DNA from: CAWIJJ01 sp963836405
Lineage (GTDB): Bacteria; Acidobacteriota; Terriglobia; Bryobacterales; Bryobacteraceae
Reading direction: 5' to 3'
Assembly (NCBI GenBank): GCA_963836405.1
Contig: CAWIJL010000021.1
Location: 62,001 to 126,000, forward strand
DNA length: 64,000 nucleotides
This document shows, one piece after another, positions 1 to 9,720 of this stretch. The stretch's first letter is position 1, and each line of letters begins with the position of its first letter. Below the pieces are notes generated by a model, which saw nothing but the letters and a program-made list of their open reading frames with translations, made no database searches and was not told where the DNA came from. Position numbers and translations under genes: made by a program.

Positions 1-1
1 C

Positions 2-3000
2 GCCGAAGGCAGCGAGTTGCGGATTGTGGCCCGCAACGGCCGTGACTACGCGGTGAACACGATGCCCGGCGGCGGCATTCGCGACAGTTCGCTCTGGATG
101 GGCTACATCTTCACGGACCGTCCGGTTTACCGTCCCGGCCACACGGTGCATTTCAAGGGTGTGCTGCGTGTGCGCCGGGCGAGCGGTTTCGAAGTCCCGG
201 CGGGAAAAAATGTCACCGTCGAAATTCAGGATCCGGACGGGAAGCCGGTCTACCAGAAGACGCTAACGGCCAACGCGAACGGATCGATTCGCGACGATCT
301 GACCTTGCAGGCGGGCGCTGCGCTTGGCCATTACTTCATCGAGGTGAAGGCCGGAGAAGCCTTCATGAGCGGCAACTTCGAAGTGGAGGAATACAAGAAG
401 CCCGAATACGAGGTGCGGGTCGCGTTTGCGCAGCCGCACGTTCTCGAAGGCGCGAAGGCGACGGCTCTGGTGGACGCGCGGTATTTCTTCGGCGAGCCAG
501 TGAGCGGAGCCAAGGTGAAGTACGCAGTTTATCGCGAGCGTTACTGGTTCCCCATGTGGTACGACCCCGGCGAGGACATGGGCGAACAGGAGGGCGGCAT
601 GGAGGATGATGCCGGCGACCAGATGGAGGAGCAGGACGGCGTGCTCGATGCGGACGGCAAGATGACCGTCCAGGTGGAGACCGCCGTTTCCGACCACAAG
701 TTCGATTACCGCTACCGCCTGGAGGCGCGGGTGACGGACGCCGGAAATCGCGAGATCACGGGGAGGGGATCGCTCATTGCAACCTACGGCAGTTTTGCGT
801 TGAACGTAGCGCCGGAGCGATACGTGTACGGCGCCGGAGCGAAGGCCGCCGCGAAAATCGAAGCGCGCAACTACGATAACCAGCCGGTGCGGACGCGCGC
901 GCACGTGGAATTGCTGAAGTGGAACAACCGGCAGCCCGAGAAATCGGAAGTGAAGGCCGCGGTGGATGTGGAAACGGGCCCCGAGGGCACGGGCACGGCT
1001 CGCTTCGACATTCCAGCGGAGAGCGGCAGCTACATGATCCGGGCGACGGCCCGCGGTCCGGAGGGGCGCGACATCGAGGGCTCTTCACACGTGTGGGTAG
1101 CGGGCGGCGGGCAGTGGGATGACCGGCTCTCCGACCGGTCGGTGCAGATCCTTTCGGACCAGAAAACGTATCGCGCGGGCGAAACGGCGAAGCTCGTGAT
1201 TGTCACCGGCCAGGACAACACGCCGGTGTACGTCGGGGTGGAGGGCCGCGATTTGCGGCAATACAGCCTGATGCGCTCCAAGGGGCCCACCGTGACGTTC
1301 GACGTTCCGGTGGCGGCGAACGACGAGCCGGGAATCACGGTGACGGCCGCGTTCGTGCGCGATGGCGTGTTCCACAACGGGGACAAGTACCTGCGAATTC
1401 CGCCGCTGGAGCACCAGCTCAACGTGAAGCTGACCACCGACAAGCCACAGTATCAGCCCGGCCAGGAGGCCGGCTACACCATTGAAGCGACGAGCGCGGA
1501 CGGCAAGCCGGCGCCGCGCGCGGAGTTCAGCCTGGGTGTGGTGGACGAAGCGATCTACGGGATCCGGCGGGATACCACGCGGGACATTCTGAAGTTCTTC
1601 TTCGACCGCGACTGGAACCGCGTGTTCACCGATAACTCGCTCGACTATTACTTCACCGGGGAGGCGGGCAAGCGGCGCATGCGGCTGGCAGAACTGCGGC
1701 CGGCCTCGCGGCTGGCACAGCTCAAACCGGAACGGCAGGTGCAGCCGAAAGTGCGGAAAGCATTTCCGGATACGGCGTTCTGGGCGGCGGACCTGGTGAC
1801 CGACAGTGCGGGCAGGGCACGGGCGCGCGTGGAACTTCCCGATTCGCTGACGACGTGGCGTGCCACGGCGCGGGGCATCACGCCGGATACGAAAGCCGGC
1901 GGCGCGACCCTGAAAACCATCGTGCGCAAGAACGTGATCTTGCGGCTGGTAGTGCCGCGTTTCTTCGTGCAGGGCGACGAAGTGGTGATTTCGGCGCTGG
2001 TGCACAACTATTTGCAGGACGCTAAGACCGCGCGCGTATCGCTGGAGGTGGAAGGTCTGGAAGTGCTGGACGGCGCGGCGCGGGATGTGCCGGTGGCGAG
2101 CCGCGGCGAGGCCAAGGTGGACTGGCGGGTCCGGGCCAAAGCGGTGCGCAGCGCCAAACTGACCGGCAAGGCGCTGACCGACGAGGAATCCGATGCGCTC
2201 GAACTGGAACTGCCGGTCAACCTGCCGGGCCTGAAGATGGCGGAGGCGCGTGGCGGGAGCGTGGCGGCGGGCGGAACTGCGGACTTCGAAATGACGTACC
2301 CGGCCAACATCGTGCCGGGGTCGCGCGAACTGTCGGTGCGGGTGTCGCCGTCGATTGCCGGGGCTTTGTTCGGAGCGCTCGATTACCTGATTACCTTTCC
2401 GTACGGGTGCGTGGAGCAGACCATGTCGAGCTTCCTGCCGAACGTAGTGGTGAAACAGGCGGTGCAGGAACTCGGCCTGAAGGTGCAGATGGACGAAGCG
2501 GGCTTGCAGGAGAAAATCCGCGCGGGCCTCGAAAGGTTATACGCGTTCCAGCACGAAGACGGCGGGTGGGGCTGGTGGCAATCCGACGGGAGCCATCCGT
2601 TCATGACGGCTTACGTGGTGGCGGGCCTCGCGCAGGCGCAGCAGAGCGGGGTGAGGGTGAACGCGGAAGCGGTGGAAAAGGGCCTCGCGTGGGTGAAGAA
2701 AGATTTCGCGGCCGACCCCCGGCTGGCTGCCGATCTGCGCGCTTACATGGTCTATTCGATGGCCGTGGCGGGTGCGCCGGACCCTGCTGCGACGGGACAG
2801 GTCTACGAGCGGCGGTCCAGCCTTTCGCCGTACGGAATGGCGATTCTGGGGCTGGCTCTCCAGCAGGTGAAAGACGGGCGCGCGGCGGACGTGGCGTCGG
2901 CGCTCGAAGCGAGCGCGCAGCAGGACGCCGAGCAGGCCTGGTGGCCGGCCACTCGCGACCAGATGCTGGACTTTTCCGAGGATGTGACGCCGGAGGCGAC

Positions 3001-3841
3001 GGCGTTTGCGGCGAAGTTCCTGTCGCGGCAGAAGCCCGGTAGCGCCCTGCTTCCAAAGGCGGCTCTCTGGCTGATGAATCATCGCAACGAAGGCTACTGG
3101 TGGTCGTCCACCAAGCAGACGGCGATGGTGATCTACGGGCTGACCGATTACCTGAAGACCACCAATGAGCTGAAGCCGAAGTTCACGGCGACGGTGCTGG
3201 TGAACGACAGGCCGGTGTGGACGCAAAAGATCGACCAGACGTCGATGCTCAACCTGCCGCCGATCGTGCTGGAGGAGGGCAGACAGCAGCCGGGGACCAA
3301 TCGTGTTCGCATCACAACGTCGGGCGAGGGGCGGCTGTACTATTCGGCGCGCGCGGAATATCATTCGCGCGATGAAAAGCTGCAGAAGAGCGGGACCGTG
3401 GCGCTCAACCTGCTGCGCGACTACTTCCGCATGGTGCCGGGCAAGGACGGCGACAAAATCGTCTACGATACGGTGCCCTTGAACGGACCGGTGGCGGCGG
3501 GCGATATCATCGCCGTGCGGCTGACGGTGACCGGATCGGAGTGGAAGTACGTGATGCTCGAAGACCCGATTCCGGCGGGGACGGAGTTCATCGAGCGGGA
3601 TAACGTCTACGAGTTGCGCAACCGGCCGCCGTGGTGGGAGTACCAATTTACGCGGCGGGAGATGCACGACGATCGCATGGCGATTTTCCAGACCTACATG
3701 GCGGCAGGCCAGCAGCAGTACTTCTACCTGTTGAAGGTGGTGAATCCGGGCGCATTCCAGGTGAATCCGGCGCGCGTGGGGCCGATGTATCAGAACGACG
3801 TGATGGCGACGAGCGAGAGCCGTCGCCTGGAGGTGAAGTGA
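2..3841 (+). CDS. alpha-2-macroglobulin family protein, thioester type (5' end outside window)
   Basis: Bacterial alpha-2-macroglobulins are periplasmic, lipid-anchored protease traps that are thought to protect the envelope from foreign peptidases. The frame is open from base 2 and 1279 codons are visible, so the signal peptide and first domains lie upstream. An MG2-type strand motif TDRPVYRPGHTVHFKG is at about bases 115-162. The A2M domain (AFWAADLVTDSAG...) lies near bases 1780-1890. The thioester motif GCVEQ is intact at 2405-2419, inside an alpha-helical thioester domain at about 2400-3150 that has Trp-rich repeats (GWGWW). The C-terminal bait/receptor-like beta domains follow. The stop codon overlaps the next ATG by one base (TGATG), so the following membrane protein is probably translationally coupled. 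The usual partner, penicillin-binding protein 1C, is not next to it; a broken transpeptidase gene lies 2 kb away on the other strand. Confidence 0.93.
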   Translation, partial: AEGSELRIVARNGRDYAVNTMPGGGIRDSSLWMGYIFTDRPVYRPGHTVHFKGVLRVRRASGFEVPAGKNVTVEIQDPDGKPVYQKTLTANANGSIRDDLTLQAGAALGHYFIEVKAGEAFMSGNFEVEEYKKPEYEVRVAFAQPHVLEGAKATALVDARYFFGEPVSGAKVKYAVYRERYWFPMWYDPGEDMGEQEGGMEDDAGDQMEEQDGVLDADGKMTVQVETAVSDHKFDYRYRLEARVTDAGNREITGRGSLIATYGSFALNVAPERYVYGAGAKAAAKIEARNYDNQPVRTRAHVELLKWNNRQPEKSEVKAAVDVETGPEGTGTARFDIPAESGSYMIRATARGPEGRDIEGSSHVWVAGGGQWDDRLSDRSVQILSDQKTYRAGETAKLVIVTGQDNTPVYVGVEGRDLRQYSLMRSKGPTVTFDVPVAANDEPGITVTAAFVRDGVFHNGDKYLRIPPLEHQLNVKLTTDKPQYQPGQEAGYTIEATSADGKPAPRAEFSLGVVDEAIYGIRRDTTRDILKFFFDRDWNRVFTDNSLDYYFTGEAGKRRMRLAELRPASRLAQLKPERQVQPKVRKAFPDTAFWAADLVTDSAGRARARVELPDSLTTWRATARGITPDTKAGGATLKTIVRKNVILRLVVPRFFVQGDEVVISALVHNYLQDAKTARVSLEVEGLEVLDGAARDVPVASRGEAKVDWRVRAKAVRSAKLTGKALTDEESDALELELPVNLPGLKMAEARGGSVAAGGTADFEMTYPANIVPGSRELSVRVSPSIAGALFGALDYLITFPYGCVEQTMSSFLPNVVVKQAVQELGLKVQMDEAGLQEKIRAGLERLYAFQHEDGGWGWWQSDGSHPFMTAYVVAGLAQAQQSGVRVNAEAVEKGLAWVKKDFAADPRLAADLRAYMVYSMAVAGAPDPAATGQVYERRSSLSPYGMAILGLALQQVKDGRAADVASALEASAQQDAEQAWWPATRDQMLDFSEDVTPEATAFAAKFLSRQKPGSALLPKAALWLMNHRNEGYWWSSTKQTAMVIYGLTDYLKTTNELKPKFTATVLVNDRPVWTQKIDQTSMLNLPPIVLEEGRQQPGTNRVRITTSGEGRLYYSARAEYHSRDEKLQKSGTVALNLLRDYFRMVPGKDGDKIVYDTVPLNGPVAAGDIIAVRLTVTGSEWKYVMLEDPIPAGTEFIERDNVYELRNRPPWWEYQFTRREMHDDRMAIFQTYMAAGQQQYFYLLKVVNPGAFQVNPARVGPMYQNDVMATSESRRLEVK

Positions 3842-4572
3842 TGCGCGGCCTCCTGCTCCTCCATGCGGGAGCGAATGCCGCGCTGCTGGCGCTCGGGTAT
3901 TACTGGCTCGGGGTAGGGGAGACGCGCGCGGCGACGCTGCTTTGGAGCGCCCTGGTGTGTCTGGCGTGGCTGGTGCTGGCGCCGGTCGCCTACGCAGCTC
4001 CGCTCGCGTACTTCCAGGCGAAACATCCGGGAGCGAAAGGAGCCTGGAGGCAAAGCTTGCGGCACGCGCTGCCGCTGGTGATCCTACTGCTGGTGACGAT
4101 CGCCGGCTGTTGGTTGTTGCAGAGGTGGGCGGAGCAATCGGCGAAACTGGCCACGCAGGTGGCGTCCTGGATGACTCTGAACCTGCGCAAGCCGGTGAAG
4201 CCGGCCTCCGTTTTGCAGGTGTTCAACGTGTTGCGGTGGTTCGTCGTTTGGGCGCTCATTCCGTGGATTCTGCTGCCGGTGGCCTCGGCGGTTTCCGCGC
4301 GCGGCTGGAGCGGTTTTCGCGCGCCGCGGTTGCGGCGGACATGGCTTTTCCGGCTGGCCGTGCCGGTTCTGCTGTTGGCGGCATTCTGGCTGCCGTCAAG
4401 GCTGCTCTCGTGGGTACCGTATTCCGGTGGGTTCTGGATGGAATCCGCGAGCTTCGGTGTGCGGGCGCTGTTTGCCTACTGCTTCCTGGTGGTGGGTTGG
4501 GTGGCGGTGGCGTTCGTCACTTCGGGCGGCAATCCGCGTTTCAGCCACGACAAGACGGTTGCCTCGCCGTAG
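3841..4572 (+). CDS. polytopic membrane protein of unknown function
   Basis: I do not recognise a family. The 243-residue product has about six hydrophobic segments (roughly residues 1-20, 28-55, 68-88, 120-145, 160-182, 200-228) separated by short Arg/Lys-rich loops, so it is an inner-membrane protein. The start is the ATG overlapping the stop of the alpha-2-macroglobulin gene; a longer open frame begins upstream at 3631 but lies inside that gene. The one-base overlap suggests co-translation and a role linked to the macroglobulin. Its 3' end overlaps the convergent SpoIID-type gene by 97 bases. Confidence 0.75.
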   Translation: MRGLLLLHAGANAALLALGYYWLGVGETRAATLLWSALVCLAWLVLAPVAYAAPLAYFQAKHPGAKGAWRQSLRHALPLVILLLVTIAGCWLLQRWAEQSAKLATQVASWMTLNLRKPVKPASVLQVFNVLRWFVVWALIPWILLPVASAVSARGWSGFRAPRLRRTWLFRLAVPVLLLAAFWLPSRLLSWVPYSGGFWMESASFGVRALFAYCFLVVGWVAVAFVTSGGNPRFSHDKTVASP

Positions 4573-5963
4573 CGGCGAGCGAGGGCTGCAACTCTGGCCA
4601 CCGCGTCCGCGTATGCGCGGCGTGCCACTCCGGCATCGTTGCGCTGGCGGATGCCGGTGCTCGAGGTTGCGGGCGCCGCTGCGGCCTGCTCCCCTGCGAG
4701 GAACCCGGGCAGTCCTTCGCGGAACCAGACCGGCAATCCCGGTGCGGCCTGCGATTCAAGCAGGACATGCAGCACCTCGTGGCGCAGGGTGGATTCGAGC
4801 GCGCGCCGGTTCTGGAGCACGGCGACCGGTTGCAGGTGAATGACTCGCCCGTCCGTGCGGGCCGCCACCCAGCCGGGCTCCGCGGTGGCGTTGCGGAACG
4901 TATCGAGGTCGGGGTAGGCACGGATCTCTACGTCTTGCGGAAAAGGGAAGCCGGTTCGCTGGATGCCGGCGCGGGCGGCCCGTTCGGCAGCGGCGAGGGC
5001 CGGCCGGTCCACGTCGGGCCGGGTGGTAAGCAGAGTGAGCAGTTCGCCGCGCAACCTTTGCCAGCGCAGGCCGCGCGCAGTGACGCCGAGGAACGCACCC
5101 GGATAATATTGCGCGAGGATTTCGCGATAGCTGCGGCCGGCGCGGCCCATGACTTCGGCTCCGCGCTGGCACAGGCCGACGCCATGGCCGGCGCCGGAGC
5201 CTGCGAAGACGACCCTCCCTCCGGCGGCATACACCTCATACAGACTGCTGCGAACGGTGTTCCAGCCGAGCTCGCGGCCGACGGCGAAGCGAAGTGTACT
5301 GGCGCTGATGCGAACGCTCTGGCGTCCGGAAGAGAGCAGCAGGGTGCGTGCGCGTCCGGAAGCCGTGCGATCGAGGATGGAAATGCGCTCGATGGTCCGC
5401 GGCGATTTGAGGCCGGCGCGTGTGAGCGCGTTTGCGAGTTCGGCGGCCGGCGCGGTCCAGTTCCAGGCAGCGGATTCGCGCACGCAGTAGGGGTCGCGGG
5501 CGCTGCGGAGGTAGGGGGCGGCCAGGTCGGGCCAGACCTCGGCGGCATTTTCGGACCGGCCCCCGCAGTCCGCGGTGTAGGGCGTAAAGGCCGGCTTGCC
5601 TTCGAACCAGAGAAGCTCGCCGGCGGTTTCCGATACGGCGGCTTCCAGGCGGGCGGAGACGGCCGCGGGGTCGAGGCGCTGGCAATGCGTAGTGTCGCAG
5701 AAATCGAAGCCCTCGGCGGCGTGGCGGCCGCGCTGGTTAACGGCATAGGTGCGCGACGCGACCGCCATGGCCTTGAGCGCCTCGGCGGACTGAAACACGC
5801 TGCTCTCGCCGGCCAGAGCCGCGGCCACGTAGCGCTCGAGCGGCATTTCGACGATCGAGGTGCCCTGCGCCGTTCGGATCTGCACCTTCACGCCGGCGGC
5901 GGCGAGCAGGGCCGGGATCGAGAGCAGCAGCAAAACCGCTTTCAAAGGCGCCCCGCTTTCCAC
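4476..5963 (-). CDS. SpoIID/LytB-domain protein fused to an MA-type metallopeptidase domain
   Basis: The N-terminus has a hydrophobic signal (AVLLLLSIPALLAAA). A SpoIID domain follows, recognisable from LERYVAAALAGE, ALKAMAVASRTYA and GAGHGVGLCQRGAE...YYPGA. SpoIID proteins are lytic transglycosylases or amidase enhancers acting on denuded glycan strands. The C-terminal third is a gluzincin-like peptidase with HEVLH at residues 395-399 (bases 4767-4781) and a downstream WFREG that supplies the likely third zinc ligand. At 495 residues it is longer than a plain SpoIID domain protein because of this fusion. The start is GTG, placed so that it overlaps the end of the upstream transpeptidase frame by 22 bases, which indicates an operon. 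The organism shows no other sign of sporulation genes here, so a wall-remodelling role is inferred. Confidence 0.85.
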   Translation of the reverse strand: MESGAPLKAVLLLLSIPALLAAAGVKVQIRTAQGTSIVEMPLERYVAAALAGESSVFQSAEALKAMAVASRTYAVNQRGRHAAEGFDFCDTTHCQRLDPAAVSARLEAAVSETAGELLWFEGKPAFTPYTADCGGRSENAAEVWPDLAAPYLRSARDPYCVRESAAWNWTAPAAELANALTRAGLKSPRTIERISILDRTASGRARTLLLSSGRQSVRISASTLRFAVGRELGWNTVRSSLYEVYAAGGRVVFAGSGAGHGVGLCQRGAEVMGRAGRSYREILAQYYPGAFLGVTARGLRWQRLRGELLTLLTTRPDVDRPALAAAERAARAGIQRTGFPFPQDVEIRAYPDLDTFRNATAEPGWVAARTDGRVIHLQPVAVLQNRRALESTLRHEVLHVLLESQAAPGLPVWFREGLPGFLAGEQAAAAPATSSTGIRQRNDAGVARRAYADAVARVAALARRYGEATVLSWLKRGLPPEVTNATATQPTTRKQ

Positions 5964-6741
5964 GCTCCGAGGATCCGGCCGGCGACGGGCGCGGCATCGG
6001 CGCCCCCGGATCGGCCGCGCATGCCAACGGCCAGGGCGACTTGCGGGTCGCGAGCGGGCGCAAAACCGGCGAACCAGGCAAGCGGCTCTCCGCTCGCGCC
6101 GCGCACGCTGCCGGTCTTACCCGCCACCGCGAGGCCCGCGACGGCGGCCCGCTGCGCCGTTCCGAATTCAACCGCGGATTCGAGGCCCGATACAATCGTT
6201 GGCGGCGCCTGTTGTGCCAGCCGGCGGTAAGCGCGCGCGAGTTCTTCCGCGGTGACCAGGATTCCGTATTCGCCCAGTGCCTGGAGTCGGAGCGCATCCG
6301 GCCCCGCGGCGCGCCGACGGTGGCGAAGCCGGCGCGGGACAGTTCGGAAGCGAGCTCGGCGGCGGTGAAGCGGAGTGCGAAGTGGGCGGCGAATCCGTTG
6401 CAGGAATACGCAAGAGCCATGTCTGCCCGCATGGGAGTATCGAGCGGCGGGTGGGAGCAGTCAAAGCTGCGGTTGGCAATGCGAAGTTTACCCCGGCACA
6501 GCCACGATTCGCCGGAGTTGAGTTTGCCGGTGCGAAGCAGCGCGGCCAGAACGACCGGCTTCAGTGTGGAGCCGGGAAGCGACGGGGCCGCGGATGTGCC
6601 TCGGGCAAGGACCCGTCCGGATGCGACGTCCATCAGAACGGCCGTTCCATTCTTTTCGAAGAATGGTCCAGGTTGGCGGCCCCGGCGGTGCGGGGCGTGA
6701 GACCGGCAAATAAAACCGATATCGCCTCCCGGCGGTTCCAT
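5942..6741 (-). pseudogene. penicillin-binding-protein transpeptidase domain, frameshifted
   Basis: The translation carries all three catalytic motifs of a penicillin-binding transpeptidase: STLK (SxxK) and SCN (SxN) in the first frame, and KTGS in a second frame. The reading frame must change by one base near 6299-6306, within a run of four C (G on the coding strand). After the shift the protein continues as DALRLQALGEYGILVTAEEL and reaches KTGS and its stop at 5942. Only about 265 residues are coded, essentially the transpeptidase domain without a pedestal or glycosyltransferase domain. The ATG at 6741 is tentative, because residues before GTAVLMDVASG do not look like a signal or membrane anchor. 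The 3' end overlaps the SpoIID-peptidase start. A missing G in sequencing would explain the shift as well as real mutation would. Confidence 0.75.
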
Positions 6742-6776
6742 GCGAACGTCACTAGCCTAATTCTATGCCGCCTGTT

Positions 6777-9427
6777 CTAACGCAGGAATGGCGCGAGCGG
6801 ATTGTTCGGGAGCTGTTTCAAACCCTCGACAACGCTGCGCGCGTTCAACTCCGCGCCGGCGCGGCTGGTGTGCGTGTGCGGATCGGCGAACAGCGGACTC
6901 GACTTGCGCTTCGCCGAGTTCGTCGTAGTGCCGCGCGATGATCTCGTTCAGATCCACCAGCGGCACTTTTTCCGCAGCCGCCACCGCGCGCGCCCAACCG
7001 GCAAAGGTGGCATCGTCGCGCGCGATCTTGCCGTCCTTCCAGATCTTGCGCGGAATCGGCGTGCACAGGATAGGTGTGGCGCCGCGCGAGCGGGCGTCCG
7101 CGACGAGCTTACGCAGATACCAGCCGTAGGTGTGGACTACCTCGTGTGCTTTGGTGAGCGGATTGTCGATTTCGCGGGTCTCCTCGCCGGTGCCGGGAAG
7201 GCTGCCGCGGGCGCGGGCGGCGTCGTCGAGAGGCCCGGAATCGTTGTGGCCGAACTGGATCAGCACGAAATCGCCCGGCTTCATGTACGCGAGCGTGCGA
7301 TCCCACCAGCCCTGCGTGAACCACGTGCGGCTGCTGAGACCTCCCACGGCGCGATTGACCACGTTGATACGGGCAAGGTCGAAGAGATCGACGATCGGTT
7401 CGCCCCAGCCCCACTGCCCGTTGGCCCCGTCGGCGCGGCCGTTGCGCACCGTGGAATCGCCGATAAGAAACAGCGTGGGAAGCGTAGGATTCGCGGGTAC
7501 GGGGAGTCCGAGACGCGCCGGCAGGGTGGCGGCCGGCGCCGGGTACGGTTTCACTTCCCGGCCCTTCGCGGAAAGATGGTCTGCGAGGGGCGAATACGGA
7601 ATCCCTTTGAGCGCGGCCACGATGAGCGACGCGTTCAACTCCGCTCCTTCCGGCGTGGTGTGGGTGTGATCCTCGGGGAAGAACTCCTTCACCTTGGCCT
7701 CGCCCATCTGTTCGTAAGTGTCGGCGATGGCCGCAGTGACGTCGGCGAATGCGACATTTTCTTCGCGTGCGACATCGGCCGACCACTCGCCGAAGCGGCC
7801 GGAACCGCGCTCCACTTTGCCGTCCTGCCAGATGTTGCGAACGGTAAGGGAGAGGACGATTGGCGTTGCGCCGGCGGCTTTGGCGTCGCGGATGAAACGG
7901 CGGAGATACCAGCCGAAAGTGTGGACGGTTTCGTGGCGCCCGTCGGGCATGGTGAATTCCGAAGCTTCGTCGCCCGTCCCGGGAAGAGAGCCGCGCGCGC
8001 GATCGCGGTCGGGCGGGCCGCCGTCGTTGTGTCCGAACTGGATGAGCACGAAGTCGCCCGGCTTCAGGTCGGGGCGCACCTTATCCCAAAGGCCTTCGGT
8101 CAGGAAGGTGCGGCTGCTGCGGCCGGCGCGGGCGCGGTTGAAAACGGGAATATCGAAATACGCGGCAATGGGATCGGCCCAGCCGCGATGATTCGCGTTG
8201 TTAGCGGTGGAGTCGCCGATGACGAAGAGCCTGGGTCCGGCATCGGCCTGGGGCGCGCCATCGCCATAGGGCCGTGCGAGAGGGCCGCGGGGCTCTGCGG
8301 GGATCTGGAAGGCGGCCATGGGGTCGGGATGCGCGGGATCGAACGGGGGCGCGTCCAGATACCGGACGAGGTCGAGTTTTGCGCGGCGGATCCCTTCGAC
8401 AACGCACTTGGCGAGTTCGTAGCTGCCGTAGTTATTGTGGTGCGTGGTGTCGCCGTCGGCAAACGCCTTGGGAAGTTCTGCCGGTCCGATAGCCTCATAG
8501 AATACGGCGCTCATGGCGTTGAGGTCGATGAGCGGCAGCCTCTGCTCACGCGCCGTGAGACGGACGGCTTCAGGATAATCGCCCAGCGAGTTTACGACTT
8601 TTCCCGCGGCGTCGAGGCGAAGGCGGTGCACAGGCGTGACCAGCACGGGATTCGCGCCGTGCGCGCGCGCTTCGGAAATGAAACGTTCCAGGTCGGCCTT
8701 GTATGTGGTGAAGGCGCCCACTCCCTCCCCGCGCTCCTTCTGGTCGTTGTGCCCCATCTGGATGAAGAGCCAGTCGCCCCGCTTGATCGCGCTCATCAGC
8801 TTCGCAAGGCGGTTCTCGCCGATGTAGCCGCGCAGGGACTCGCCGGATTCGCCCCAGTTCGCAACGGCGATTTCAGAGTTGAAGAAGCGAGGCAGCATCT
8901 GTCCCCAACTGTTGAAGGGTTCGAGCGGCTGGTCTGTGGATGTGGAATCGCCCGCGATGTACAGCGTGGGAACGTTCGCTTTGGCAATATCGATACTGCC
9001 GCGCGCCGGGAGACGAGTTGGTGAATTCGAGGGTGATTTTGTCGTCCCAGGCCCAGGCTTCCGATTCGGTCTCACGCGGCTTCAGTCTGACTTCGCCGCC
9101 GCCCGGGATCTGGGGACGGCGAACGTTGACGATGAAGCTCCGAGTGGCGGACTTTCCCGGCTCTGTCCGCACCTCTTCCACCATCAGGCGGCGGAGTTCG
9201 GCTCTGACTGTGGTAACGGTGCCGGATGAGGCATTCCCGAAGGTCACGGTGACCTTGTAATTTCCCTCTTCCGGCACGCGCACGGAGAAGAAGAACGGAG
9301 GGCGCGTGGCTGCTGTTTCGTAGCCGTATCCGCGGCTCGCCGAGTAGGGAGTGCCCGGCGCGATCGTGGTGAGATCGAAATGCTGGGCGAAGGCGAGCAC
9401 GGGAACAAGCAGTAGCGTCAGTTTCAA
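6777..9427 (-). pseudogene. exported esterase with three tandem SGNH (rhamnogalacturonan acetylesterase-like) domains, two frameshifts
   Basis: The product begins with a signal peptide (LKLTLLLVPVLAFA) and a beta-rich carbohydrate-binding-like domain of about 140 residues. Three SGNH hydrolase domains follow, each with a GDST block and a GHND block: YIAGDST/IQMGHND, FVIGDST/IQFGHND and FLIGDST/IQFGHND. The second ends with DHTHTT, the catalytic Asp-x-x-His box; the third ends with DPHTHTS, but only in another frame. One-base shifts are needed near 9001-9020 (binding domain to first hydrolase) and near 6898-6911 (inside the third domain). With both corrected, the gene ends at TAG 6777. The TTG start at 9427 has a GGAGG ribosome site six bases upstream. 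The family removes acetyl groups from pectin-like polysaccharides outside the cytoplasm. Assembly errors remain possible. Confidence 0.8.
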
Positions 9428-9720
9428 AATGGCCTCCGCGAAGGATGGGTCGTTTGCACCATCATGAGCGTGGCAACCCCGTGCCGTCAAGCGGACGGAA
9501 CCACGCAAAACGGGCGGGAACTCATGCTGCTCGGATGCGTCTTTATAGGAGTCGGTAGTATGAAAGGGAAACTGCCGTATCCGCTGAGCAATACGATGGG
9601 CGCCGAGCCGCCGGTATCGGCGCCGATGTACCTGGGCAGGTTCGATTTTCCAAGATGAAACGGTAGTCGGCCGCCGGAACTTCCACGCCGGTTACCCGTG
9701 CGCCAGTCAATAACAGGGAA
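9428..9720. other. intergenic region, no gene recognised
   Basis: A 64-codon open frame on the plus strand (9464-9658) has no recognisable family, no good ribosome site and biased composition, so I do not call it. The region should hold the promoter for the esterase gene on the minus strand, but I see no clear element. Confidence 0.4.

Noticed and set aside
1085..2005. Long minus-strand frame opposite the alpha-2-macroglobulin gene.
   Set aside because: A shadow frame typical of high-GC coding sequence; its translation is rich in Arg, His and Pro with no family signal.
6802..9024. 740-codon plus-strand frame opposite the triple SGNH gene.
   Set aside because: The minus strand has clear GDST and GHND motifs; the plus-strand product matches nothing and is compositionally odd.
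9464..9658. 64-codon plus-strand frame in the gap after the esterase.
   Set aside because: No family, no ribosome site and no conservation signal that I can see.
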